The notes under the pieces were generated by a model. It saw only the letters and a program-made list of their open reading frames with translations. It did no database searches and was not told where the DNA came from. Below are positions 45,568 to 55,734 of a DNA stretch of 64,000 nucleotides, piece after piece. The position numbers and the translations under genes are program-made. The stretch spans positions 1 to 64,000 of the forward strand of contig JALQPE010000409.1 in assembly GCA_030407315.1 (NCBI GenBank), in the 5' to 3' direction. Positions within the stretch are counted from its first letter, which is position 1. Every line of letters starts with the position of its first letter. The DNA comes from Asparagopsis taxiformis. Its lineage: Eukaryota > Rhodophyta > Florideophyceae > Bonnemaisoniales > Bonnemaisoniaceae.

Positions 45568-46261
45568 GTTGGGACAGACGAGGGAGGAGGGTAGGTGGGG
45601 AATGGAGAGACGGATTAGTTCCTCTTATTCTCCATTTCTTATGCAATAGCATGGTTCTGTCCTAGGACATGTGGAGCGAGGAATGGCATGTACGAGAGAT
45701 CAATCGACGCTGCGATTTGTACTGCAGGTGGTAGTACCAATCCTGTGCGCAATATTACAATGACAGCAAGCGCTGCCTGTGATCTGCTCCAACAGAAGTA
45801 CCTCACGCCCATGAATGATACTTATCAACTGCCCAGTCGGACAACCATTCGGCGTTTTTCACAGTTGGCATTTCAGCGCACCGTTTCCAGATTTAGCTCT
45901 TCTGCATCATCGCATCTAACTTTGGTACACTCTCACTGGCGAAGCGCCACATCTACAATGAGTATCCCACCATGCCGCTGTGTCCCGGTAATAAAGGAAA
46001 CTGAGATCGATTAAAAGGGGTCATGTTTGTTCTTGGCCATGTGATACTCAAATCTTCAGCACTGCTTTACCTCCTCTACTGTCTTCTACCCCATATCTTA
46101 CACCTTCGCACCGCTAAGCCCAGTTCCTCCTTCGCTGTCCGCCCTCTTCTTTGCCTCTACAATCGAATCTACTATCTCTTCGACTACTCTCCTCTGGTTG
46201 CCACGCCAGTGACCAGAACTTTATCCGGAAATTTCAGTTCGTGCTTTAGACCGAGTTCGGT
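45568..46261. other. CACTA-like element interior, no recognisable gene
   Basis: Upstream region of the minus-strand cargo gene. Plus-strand ORFs at 45688-46014 and 46023-46265 show no domain. Confidence 0.3.
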
Positions 46262-46639
46262 TTAAACAGATCAATTCGTAGTAACATTGACCCGAAACAA
46301 CACTGACTTAAATCTTTAGAACAGTTTACAATGTTCCGTATGAGAGCAGTTCACCATCTCGGTTACCACATTTACCGTTCTGTGTTCAATGAATACTGTT
46401 TTCACCGTTTTCCAGGACACTATTTACTGTTCTTTCGTAGAGCAGTACATTCGAATCTCCAGAACAATATACACCGCTCTCAAATCTGTGTATTTCGAGG
46501 AAGAATAGTACATTCACTGTTCATGGCGCACTGCACACTGTCCTGAGACGATGTTGGTACTGTTTCTTCTGAAGAACACTAGAAATACTGTTCTGAAACA
46601 CTATTTTTACTGTTCTGGAACCTTCATGCCCTCCTAGTG
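46262..46639. repeat. Right subterminal GAACAGT/ACTGTTC zone and terminus
   Basis: Same heptamers as in the left zone (AGAACAGTTTACAATGTTC, TACTGTTCTG repeated) running to the terminal inverted repeat at 46623-46639. Confidence 0.75.
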
Positions 46640-46641
46640 TC

Positions 46642-46930
46642 TTGAGAAAGTTTTAAACAAAACTATTCCTCTCCTGATCTTAACAGATTCTAAGGCTCTC
46701 TTCGACGTAATTACAAGATCAAAATACACTACGGAAAAAGGCTAATGATAGACATTGCAGCTGCACGTCAAGCCTGCAATGAAAAAGAGATAAATAACAT
46801 TGCATTAGTCAAATCCGAGTTTAACCCGGCCGATGGTCTGACTAAAATTGCATGCAATGAAGCTCTAAAGAAACTTCTTGAAACTTATAAGATCTCTCAT
46901 CCCGTGGAACAGTATGTATTCGAGCATTAA
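46642..46930 (+). pseudogene. Remaining RNase H of the copia element
   Basis: Reads LEKVLNKTIPLLILTDSKALF, then after a one-base deletion at the A-run near 46733 continues LMIDIAAARQACNEKEINNI and NPADGLTK to the stop at 46930. TDSKAL and the NPADGLTK block are standard copia RNase H. Continues the frame left at 33175. Confidence 0.9.
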
Positions 46931-46948
46931 GTCGAACCGTCTTCGGAC

Positions 46949-46963
46949 TTCAAGAGAGGGAAG
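46949..46963 (+). other. Copia polypurine tract
   Basis: AAGAGAGGGAAG immediately before the TG of the 3' LTR, in correct orientation. Confidence 0.8.
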
Positions 46964-47326
46964 TGTCCGTGGGCTACACTTTGTAGCCCACACTATTCAA
47001 TCTACATAAAAATGGTAGGCTACAATGTAAATCAATATGTAGGTAACACTAATATTTTTAGTCACTCAGGCAGAAACGTCAACACTACGCTACCGACAAT
47101 TTGAATTTACTAGCCACCTAGAATAGTATCTGTTGTAGAAAGTAGAAGCTAGAAACTAGAATAAAAGGATGACTTGCTTCGGCTCCGAAGCAATCATCAG
47201 CATCAACATTCACCAACTACCATCAATAACCATCAACAACCATCAGCTATAATCGCATGCACCGTTTTGCGCCAATCCGAACCGAACACTTGTCATTCTA
47301 ATTTTCGGGAATCGTTTTTCCCATCA
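46964..47326 (+). repeat. 3' LTR of the copia element
   Basis: TGTCCGTGGGCTACAC to TTTTTCCCATCA, 363 bp, differing from the 5' LTR by a few substitutions and small insertions (AGAAGCTAGAAACTAG duplication near 47146). The two LTRs have therefore diverged only modestly since insertion. Confidence 0.92.
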
Positions 47327-47580
47327 AATGGGGCATCAGAGACTTAAAAGCTCCTTTATCGATTTTAAAAGTTCCAATTCCTCTTGACAAATCTAATACG
47401 CTCAGGCTGCTAACAATTTGTTGTCATCTATTTAATTTTTTGCGGACCAGGAGAGTTGGACTGAACCAAATTAATTCGATGTATGGTAGAATAAACAATT
47501 CAGAACAGTAGTGTATCGATCCAGTAAATATATCTGCTTTAATCTTTTCTGACTCATCTATATCCGCATGAATGTTTCTA
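47327..47580 (+). pseudogene. PIF/Harbinger-type transposase relic, right part
   Basis: Directly after the copia LTR the frame reads EWGIRDLKAPLSILKVPIPL and then HLFNFLRTRRVGLNQINSMYG, the characteristic C-terminal block with the third acid (E of EWG) and the Asn-rich NFR..VG.NQI end. It continues the left relic that ends at 26175. Confidence 0.75.
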
Positions 47581-48126
47581 TCACTTCTTCCAATGAGCTT
47601 TATCATTTCCGACATCTGATGGAACAGTTCATTTGTTGGAAGGAGGTTACGCGCTATTTATCCTTGTACAACCTTCTTAATGTCTTCTTGCGTCATGCTT
47701 GATGACACATTGGCCATACCGACAACTGCTGGTGAGAGCTGACCAATTTTGTCTGCCACTGTAGTATACGTGGCCAATTCGAAAATGGCAAATATAATTA
47801 CGATTTCCGCGGAATTCCAATTTTGGCGGATTCGACCAGTGACAGCAATGTACGAGCATTGCTGGCGCACGCGCGCAGCGCGCTCAATTGGCACGCGTGT
47901 GCAACGAGCGGAGTGGCACGCGGCCAACGGACTATCGGGTCCACACGCGCGACCCAAAAGTTCCTTTCCCGTTCGGGAACGTTACCAACAGTGTTTACAC
48001 TGTAAAGCAATGCCATCGTGGCTAAATTGGTATTGGCATCGTGACGGGAGGGAAAGGGGGCAAGCATCGAACGAGCAACGACGATCATGCGGAGGATAAG
48101 AAAGGTCTCCAGTCTTCTTACAGTTT
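47581..48126. other. No recognisable gene
   Basis: Open stretches on both strands are short and without domains. Possibly 3' flank of the Harbinger relic and edge of the minus-strand gypsy element. Confidence 0.35.
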
Positions 48127-48444
48127 GTGAGTGTATCAAGCTTTTTTAAATCAATTCTTGATCTCAAAATGGGCTTTCCCGGTTTTCAGCCCACTTCGGA
48201 TTCACCGTCGATGTCTGAAGGTGTTGCTACTCCATCCCCGATGGCACCGGTTCCCTCAGCTCTGGCTGTGTCTCGACATCGCCCTCCGGCTCGGACGCCT
48301 ACTTCCCATAGGGATTCTGGTCGTGTGCATCCTCTTGACACTCGCCGGTCCACGGCTCAACATCCAACCAACCGGTCCTTGAGGCCGTCCTCTTCCTATC
48401 CTTCACATCAGCGTCCTCATCCTTCCGATAACTTCCGTCGTTAA
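48127..48444 (+). other. Ser/Pro-rich ORF antisense to the gypsy element
   Basis: An inner ATG at 48169 reads MGFPGFQPTSDSPSMSEG, then a Pro/Ser/Arg/His-rich run to 48444. It lies downstream of, and antisense to, the minus-strand pol, the same position as the minus-strand cluster of the left gypsy copy, whose frame there starts MGSPNVLPPLQRSPS. Composition agrees, real homology is unproven. Confidence 0.3.
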
Positions 48445-48791
48445 CGTCTTCCTTCCCTAACCGGGTTATATTCTTATACGCCTGCGCGTTTAAACGCGAG
48501 ACAAATTTGTCTTCAGGTTAGATCATTCATCCATGCGCCGTGTGAAGCTTGATCATGTTTACCATTAAAAATTTGGAATGTTTTTGTTTTTGTGGAATTT
48601 TTCTTTGACCAGTTGGCTTCAAATTTCTACTGCTCGCGGTATTTGGTGTGTGGCCAACCCACCGCGTGCTTCTCGTAGTACCTTACCGGCTCTACTTCGT
48701 GCTCCCCAGCGGTGACGTTGCGATCACTAGCCATTCTACGTGACGCTTCTGCGTGCAACAGCATAGCTGTGAGGCAACCCTGTCTTCTTAC
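48445..48791. other. Spacer 3' of gypsy pol
   Basis: No gene seen. Includes a small inverted motif (GCGCGTTTAAACGCG near 48484). Confidence 0.35.
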
Positions 48792-48952
48792 TTATCGGGG
48801 TCTCTTAGCCGTTCGTCTTTTGGACGTTTTCTTACCCGCTTGGCGGTCCAGCTTACGGAAGTACAGAGAGATTTGTTCGTCTGGCACGTTGTGCCGTTGC
48901 GTCCACGTGGGGTCACGGTACCCGTACCACTTTACGAGGAACCATTCCTCCT
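48792..48952 (-). pseudogene. C-terminal chromodomain fragment of the minus-strand chromovirus
   Basis: The frame reads WFLVKWYGYRDPTWTQRHN, then a basic tail ending in TAA at 48794-48792. The residues match the chromodomain at 1-1091 nearly word for word. It is separated from its N-terminal part by the solo LTR. Confidence 0.85.
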
Positions 48953-49772
48953 TGTAGGAACAGCCGGAATGGCGATCGCTAAGGGAGTTCTAGAATCGCT
49001 AGCCGTGTCAGGGCGAGGTGGACCGGATCGCGCTGGTGAACTTGCGTACGCGCGTCGCTCTGTCGGGGGGAGGGGCGGCCGCGTGATACAACGGCGGAAC
49101 GCGCAGGGATCGATCGCAACACGGGATTCGCGGGCCGGCGCAAGCCGTGATCTCAGGGTGAGGTCACCGAGTAAACTTGAGCACAACGCGATCTACACAG
49201 GGGTGGTAAATCCCTGGCCGAGTAGTATGCGACGCAACGCGCGGTATCGCAGTGCGACGCAGTTCGACGGTCGGTTTACGTGGCGCCCGCGCACGTACGT
49301 CGGCGATCGTGAGCAATCCGCACGCCGTGCGGCGCAACGTCTCAACAGAATCGGTCCTCGCGATGCGCTAAACGCTTAACTCGTAGCTGCGAAAGTGCTG
49401 GCTGTTTATTGGTAAGGTGCGAAGCAAGGCGACCATTAATAGCTAACTATTCAGGACAGACTGTCACTGCACGGCCGGCCGGCGGCCGCTCGCTCGCACG
49501 CAAAAAGGGAAATATTTGGGAAAAAGACTTTCGTCATAAAAAACCCAAAAAGGGGAAATAAAGGGAAATTCGTAGAAATCGCTACACGTGGCGCCGGACT
49601 CGCGGTTTCGTGGAAACGTTCGCACGCACGCGCTCGCATCGACGCTCCGTGACACGTAATCAAAACGCCACGCGTACGAACACTTACTAACGAACTAAGA
49701 TAGATGCACGCGAATTCATCCCGACGCAATCGCAGCGAGCGCGCGCACGTCGACGAAATAAATTGCATCACA
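48953..49772 (+). repeat. Solo LTR (family X) inside the chromodomain
   Basis: TGTAGGAACAGCCGGAATGG to AAATTGCATCACA, 820 bp, flanked by perfect CTCCT (48948-48952, 49773-49777). Confidence 0.92.
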
Positions 49773-50440
49773 CTCCTTATCGTCGTCGACGACATAGTCG
49801 ATCAAGTTGTCAATTGCGTATTCCTGTTCTTCAGGTGGTTCCAAGTTTTGGGAGATAGCTCCCTGTTCAGTTAGAACATCTTGGCTCGACGAGCGTCTTC
49901 TTCTTCCGGTATTAACCGTGTCACCCGCAGGGGTTAGCATCTCAGCCGAAGTGGCTTGTTGAGATATTTCCATGCCCTGTTTCCGGCTTCTTCTTGCTTT
50001 TCGATGAGGGCGACTATTCTTCTTCGGACTTGTTCCGGTTGATGTCTTCTGTGCTAACCGGCGTTGTCGAGAGAACGGCTTTTTGGGGTATTTTGAAGCA
50101 GGTTCCTGCGTTGGATTTGGAGTGTCATCCTCGTTGAGGTCAAGTTGAGTGGACATCGGCTTTGAAACAGCATTATCCTGACGATTAATATCGACCTGGG
50201 CCCCCTCCTTAAAGACGGTTCGTCTCGGACCGATACTTGGTATGTCAGTCAAAGGTTCCCCTTCGACCGTATGACGGGATGACATCGGGTTTGTGCCAGG
50301 GTGACCTGATCGTTGGTCGGAAGGAAGCTGTTCGAGCTGCGGGGTTGACCTGATACGACGTGGTCGTTCTTCGGTTATACTCGGTACCGTGTTGGCGGAT
50401 TGGTCTTCGGTTCCCACCGCAGGTGCGGATGAACCGTCGG
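49773..50440 (-). pseudogene. Integrase C-terminal linker with acidic stretch
   Basis: Polar Ser/Arg/Gln-rich linker of about 210 residues ending in EEQEYAIDNLIDYVVDDDKE at the LTR insertion. Equivalent to the linker in the left copy. Confidence 0.7.
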
Positions 50441-50443
50441 CAG

Positions 50444-51497
50444 TTAACCGTGGATGCGTATTTCCAGTTCAGGTTGTGGCGCATCCTTCACGCGGTCGTG
50501 GCTAACTTGTTCGACTAGTCCATCCCGTTCGATGTGAACGGTTCGCCTACCAGATTTTGCGACCTTGAAAGGGCCTTGCGCCAGCGGCGTTAGCTTGTTT
50601 CGTTCCCGTACCTCGGGGTTGTCAAGGTAGACGTAGTCACCCTCCTGGAGGAGTCGTTTGGTCTTCCGGATTTTCTGGTCAAAGTCTCGCTTATAACGCG
50701 CTTGCGTGGCGTGTAGCCTTTGACAGGCCTTCTCAATTTCTTGAGCAATCCGTTGCAGGAAATCCTGTTTCAAGAAAGCGTCTGGTTTTTGCTGTGTTCT
50801 CGTCGAGTGATGAAGGGAATAAAGGGGTGGTGGTCTACGTAGGATAAGGTCAAAGGGTTTCGTCCCTGTCGTGCGATGCACGTGCGTATTGTACGCGTAC
50901 GTCAACGCTGGTGCATGCACGTCCCAGTCATTCTGGTTTTCGTTTACGTATTTGCGTAACATCTTCAACAACGTACGGTTATACCGTTCCACCTGACCGT
51001 TGGTCTGCGGGTGGTAGGTTGTTGTGAACAAGTTCTTTGTTCCAAGTTGCAGGCAAACAGCCTGGAAAAGTTTGGAAGCAAAACTGAGGTCCGTTATCGG
51101 AGAGCAACGTCCTAGGAGGACCGTACTTGAAAACACAGTGGGTGCAAAAGGCGACAGTCACATGGTAAGCAGTGATACTGCGTAATGGTACAACCTGTGT
51201 AAGCTTCGTGAAGCGACAGGTGATTACTAAAAAGTGAAGGTTACCCTTCTTTGTTTTACGCAGAGAGCCTATTAAGTCTATAGAGACTTCTTCCAGCTGT
51301 GCTGAAGCTGGGAAATGTTTCAAGATATTAGCGTGTCTACGCAACTTGAGTCGGTTTCTAGCACAAGCCTGACAACGTTCGACCGTAGTGGTGATATCCG
51401 CGGCCATGGCTGGCCAGTAGTACGAGAGATGCATGGTCTCATACATACGGTTTTGTCCGGGGTGACCCGCGAGTACAACGTGATGACACATCTTCAA
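50444..51497 (-). pseudogene. Integrase of the minus-strand chromovirus
   Basis: HHCC zinc domain (VVLAGHPGQNRMYETMHLSYYW...CQACARN), first Asp in EVSIDLIGSLRK, second in TLLSDNGPQF, then a frame change near 51080 and YHPQTNGQVERYNRTLLKML with the catalytic Glu. A GPFKVAKSGRRTVHIE domain follows. Complete in motifs, broken by one shift. Confidence 0.88.
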
Positions 51498-51560
51498 CAG
51501 GCGGGGCCTGAGTGTTCATGGTACAACTACTTGGTGGGAATTGCCAAGGGTGGATTTACG

Positions 51561-52457
51561 TCATAAGACACCTTGGTCATCTTCGAAGAAGACAGAGTCA
51601 GACTTCTGACTTGTCAATACTTGTTGACAAAATTCATCAGAGCGTTGCTCTTCGATCCACTCGTTGAGTGTTATTGGTTCGGAACCTTCTGTCTGAGGAT
51701 TTGTCGTCAAGACAGCTTGGCTTTCCTCCATCAGGGACGTGTCAGCGGAATTCCGCACAATGAGTACATCAAAGAACCACGGGTTCATCTCTTCGGTAAT
51801 AGGTATTTCCTGGTGAAGGTCATACGCGAAGAGCGTGGGTATTTCGTCATCCACTGGATGGGAGTCTAACCCTTCCGTTTCGACACGCGATAACGCGTCT
51901 GGTACTTGATGAACCCTGCCAGGACGATAGAATATGGTGTATTCAAACTCTGACAGGCGGAGTCGCCAACAACACAGGCGCCCTGATGTGTCAGTGATAT
52001 TCATTAACCAACGCAACGCGTTAGGATCGGACCGCACCACGAACTTCGTTTGTTCAAGGTACGGTCTAAGGGTAGTGACTGCCCATACTACGGCGAGACA
52101 CTCGCGCTCCGTCGGAGAATATCCCCGTTCAGGTTTGGTCAAGGTCCGCGACCAATATCCTACAGGACGATAGCCGTCGTCATCCTGCTGTTGCAACAGC
52201 GCACACCCTATCTGATACGCAGAGGCGTCTGTATCTACGATGTAGGGTTTACCCACCCTGGGCAGAGCCAGTATCGGTGGTTGCACCAGAGATTCTTTAA
52301 GTTTATCGAACGCGTGGCGTTGTTCCGCCATTGGAGGTGTTGAACCGAAGCTCTGTAGTTTGTCCTTGGTCAACATTGCGTTGAGGGGATGGGAGATATC
52401 CGCGTACCCTTTGACGAAACGGCGGAAGACACCGCAGCTCCCCAGGAAGGAACTCAT
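51561..52457 (-). pseudogene. RT thumb and RNase H of the minus-strand chromovirus
   Basis: Starts in the RT thumb/connection (LGSCGVFRRFVKGYADIS), then RNase H with YIVDTDASAYQIG, ERECLAVVWAV and YRPGRVHQVPDALSR. Open for 298 codons. Confidence 0.88.
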
Positions 52458-53245
52458 TTGCGCGCGGTGGTTGGAAAAGTTGCTTTCGCGATAGCATCCG
52501 TCGCAGTTTGGGCGACCGCCAGCTTACCTGGCATAACAACATGTCCAAAGTAGTCTACCTTTGCTTCGAAGAAGTGGCACTTGGCCAGCTTGAGAGTTAC
52601 CCCTGCCGTCCTCAACAGTGTGAGTACCTGATCCACTTGGTAGAGGTGTTCTTCCTCACTACGTGAGAAGACGATGATGTCGTCAAAATAGATGACATGT
52701 TTGCCAGCGTACACTGCTTAAGATAATATCAATAGCACGTTGGAACGTTGCTGGTGCATTCTTCAGCCCGAAGGGCAGTCGTTTAAACCGATACGTTCCA
52801 AGATGTGAAGTGAAAGCCGCCTTATCCCGATCCGCGGAGGCAACTGGTATCTGCCAATAGCTTGAGTTACAGTCAAGCGTAGTGAACACGCGTGCATCTC
52901 CTAAGTAGCCTATGCAATCGTCCATACGGGGCAACGGATAAGCATCCGAGATGTTGATGTCGTTGAGACGTCGGTAGTCAACGCAGAAGCGTGATTTACC
53001 ATCCTTCTCAAATACCAGGACCACTGGGCTAGCCCATTCAGAGTTCGAGGGTTCGATGACCCCTTCTTCTGGCATGGAGATGATCTTCTTACTTGCTAGC
53101 TCCCTACTCAAGGGTCCCATTTGGTATGGTTGCTGTCGACGCGGTCGACTTCCTTCGATTATATCAATCCGATGCTCGGTTGCTTTAATGTCTCAAGAGA
53201 CCGGTCCCACATGGACTCACGTCTGTGTTTTCGGAAGTGGACGCG
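52454..53245 (-). pseudogene. Reverse transcriptase of the minus-strand chromovirus
   Basis: Two frames: 53245-52683 (HRIDIIEGSRPRRQQPYQM, then FCVDYRRLNDINISDAYPLP and LPFGLKNAPATFQRAID) and 52714-52454 with the active-site VIYFDDIIVFSR. The shift is near 52700. N-terminal stop codons beyond 53180 and the abrupt end near 53245 indicate truncation. Confidence 0.88.
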
Positions 53246-53436
53246 GACGTCCAGTCTCTCTAGTACGGGTCCTAGTCGGCCCCGAGATTTACTAGAACAA
53301 ATGAACGTCCGCGTCCAAAAACAATAAAAATTTTTTGGATGCGGACGTCCACTTTCTCTAGTACGTTCGGCGGAATACTAGGACCCGACATCCACTTTCT
53401 CTAGTACATACAGCGGGATCCTAGGACCCGACATCC
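53232..53436. repeat. Short tandem/inverted repeat with CTCTAGTAC units
   Basis: GACGTCCA(C/G)T(T/C)TCTCTAGTAC recurs three times (about 53248, 53347, 53390) with GGATCCTAGGACCCGAC-type spacers. It replaces the gypsy coding text, so it may be the left end of the next element or a satellite. Confidence 0.55.
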
Positions 53437-53569
53437 AGTATACAATATATCAGCGAAAACCGGGAGGGAAGAAATTACAGCGGATGGTAAATTCAGGGCC
53501 CATATCGGATCGTATTTTATTCTCTCATCTAGGAAACTGCTCGTATACAATACGTCTCTCTAGAATAGG

Positions 53570-53698
53570 GAATACATATCTGGTCAGAATAGGAAATAAA
53601 TACCCGGTTAGAATAGGAAATACGTATCCAGCCAGAATACGGAATATGTATCCAGCCAGAATACGAAATACATATCCAGCCAGAATACAAAATACCTG
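53570..53698. repeat. 24-bp tandem repeat, five copies
   Basis: ATACGTATCCAGCCAGAATACGGA and variants. As 24 is divisible by three, all frames stay open; plus-strand reading gives the octapeptide YPARIRNT repeated. Confidence 0.8.
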
Positions 53699-54225
53699 TC
53701 AGCATATCGTCGATCACCCATCTCCCTCACTATCGCGTTCTCCCTACCATCCGAACGCCATGCACCACTATCCGCACATACTTCAAGAACCCTCACGACG
53801 TAGATTACAAAAAATCCGCTCCTTCCCAATATCCGATATTGGGGGATGAGTCATCCCCGCTTTCCTCGACACCACCCCAGCCCATTAAATCATCAAGACA
53901 TCAAACACGAACATGGTCAGCAAAATCTTACACCACTTGAAACCCACTCTCACGTCTATCGTATGCCCCAAAATATACACATACCAGAAACACCTCACAG
54001 CTTCATTCCCCATCTTCCTAGATCCCTTCTTCACTCTCCTTGAGTCCTGCCGTTCCTGCTTCACCACTCCTGCATCACATACACAACATCAACCCCAACA
54101 GTCAGATTCAAAAGCAACGCTTACCACGACAGATATCCTAGAAACTCCCTTACTTACCTCTCCGAGAGGATGAGTGAATCATCCATCCTACACAAAATAC
54201 AAACCATGATCCAAAAACCTTGCAA

Positions 54226-55110
54226 TGAATAATCAAAGTCAGCAGTCCATATCTTCGCAAAACAAGTCTTGGTGCTCAGTGAAACTTACCTTCTGTCATC
54301 AACATTCCTGCATCATCTACACAACATCGGAATCAACCACAACAGTCAGACCCGAAACCAACCTTCCCTCGCTGCTTACTTTCAAAACTCGCACACTTAC
54401 CTTCGCTCCACACAATACACACCATGACTCAATAGGCTTCCAATGAAAAATATCGCATCAACGGAAATAGTCAGACTCAAAACCAACCTTCCCTCGCTGC
54501 TTACTTTCAAAACTCGCACACTTACCTTACCTGTTCCATCCTGCACACAATAAAAACCATATATCACGTAATCGTGTAGCCAAGAAAAGTAGTCAGCATT
54601 CCGCATCTTCGCACAACCGGTCTGGGCGCCCAATGTGACTTACCTTCCGTCATCACTATTCCTCCATCACCTACGCAACATCGGAATCAATCGCAACAGT
54701 CAGATTGAAAACCAACGTTTCCCTCGCTACATACCCTGAGAACTCGCAAATGTACCTCTCATCCATCCTACACACAATACAAACCATGATACAAAAACCT
54801 TGCAATGAATAATAATCATAGTCAGCAGTCCATATCTTCGCAAAGCACATCTTGGCACTCAATGAAACTTACCTTCGGTCATCAACATTCCTGTATCATC
54901 TACACAACATCGGAATCAACCACAACAGTCAGACTCAAAACAAATCTTCCCTCGCAGCATACTTTCAAAACTTCACGTACCTCTCTTCCATCCTCCGCTC
55001 AATATACACCATGAGTCAACAGGCTTCTAATGAAAAATATCGCATCAACGGAAATAGTCAGACTCAAAACCCACGCTTCCCTCAATGCATACCCTCAAGA
55101 TTCGCGCACG
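54226..55110. repeat. Block of long direct repeats
   Basis: The segment GCAGTCCATATCTTCGCAAA recurs at 54240 and 54829 (a variant near 54594), CTTCCCTCGCTGCTTACTTT near 54366, 54494, 54720 and 54948, and ACATCGGAATCAACCACAAC near 54322, 54680 and 54907. These are imperfect direct repeats of 130-350 bp, possibly the subterminal region of the transposon whose transposase starts at 55735. Confidence 0.6.
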
Positions 55111-55734
55111 TACCTTCGTCCATCCTCTACACTAAACAAAGCAAAGGCGGTCAAAGAATCTCAGTCGGTGATGAGGGCGGAGTGGAGCCTGCGGCGTCGA
55201 CCGGACAGCTTTCAGCGTCCGCTTCAGTCTTGCTGTGCATACTCGAAATCATCGCCGGCAGTGAGATTGAGTATGGCCCAAACCATGGTCTCTGATTCCC
55301 CGAACAATGAGATCCGGATCGAGAACAACGAATATAAACATATAATCATATATATGAGAATCCATTTGCTTTCCTTACATGATCCGTGGCATATCCGCTG
55401 TAAAGCACATTCAGATTCCACGAAGTTTGGAAATAAAAAAGTTTATTATTACAAATGAATTAATTGAAAATTCATCTCCCAGGGCAGTCGTTCGTCCTTC
55501 CATGCACACGTTGCCAGCACGCAATGTGATGTAACAGTTGGAAATGATTGAACTCTCGGTTAAATTCCACCGTTGGGATGTCAGCTGGAGTGAGCACAAA
55601 ACTACTACCCACAAAACTACGAACACGTTACATTCCAAGTCTCGAAAGCACCACAAAAATAAAATTGGTCGCATCTGGACGGCACAGTCTCCCCTGTTCA
55701 GCTCGCAATCCTCCCTTTTGCGTCAAAACTCGAC

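Larger units (their letters stand above)
33176..46639. mobile_element. CACTA-like DNA transposon, 13,464 bp, carrying cargo genes
   Basis: Termini CACTAGGAAGGCACGAA (33176-33192) and the inverted CACTAGGAGGGCATGAA (46639-46623), 15 of 17 identical, begin with the CACTA signature. Flanking TC is present on both sides (33174-33175, 46640-46641), a 2-bp duplication; removing the insert joins copia RNase H in frame. Subterminal zones at both ends are packed with GAACAGT/ACTGTTC, as in EnSpm/CACTA elements, where the transposase binds such repeats. No transposase seen inside, so it is probably non-autonomous. Cargo: NB-ARC/WD40 gene and an unknown minus-strand gene. Confidence 0.82.
26176..47326 (+). 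mobile_element. Ty1/copia retrotransposon, 21.2 kb with nested insertions
   Basis: LTRs at both ends and gag, protease, integrase, RT and RNase H in copia order. Target duplication is AATAG at 26171-26175 against AATGG at 47327-47331, one mismatch. Nested inside are solo LTRs at 26689-27497 and 28238-29034 and a CACTA-like element at 33176-46639. Removing these leaves about 6.1 kb, a normal copia size. It sits within a Harbinger transposase relic whose frame resumes on the far side. Confidence 0.9.
48792..53245 (-). mobile_element. Chromovirus (Ty3/gypsy) pol, minus strand, decayed and 5'-truncated
   Basis: From right to left: RT (53120-52454), RNase H (52457-51561), integrase (51497-50444), linker and chromodomain (50417-48792). 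RT has FCVDYRRLND, FTTLDCNSSYWQ, LPFGLKNAPATFQ and YFDDIIVFSR; RNase H has VDTDASAYQIG and TERECLAVV. Frames change between blocks. Upstream of about 53245 the coding text ends in repeats, so gag and protease are missing. No LTR of its own was found. The chromodomain is split by a solo LTR. Confidence 0.88.
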
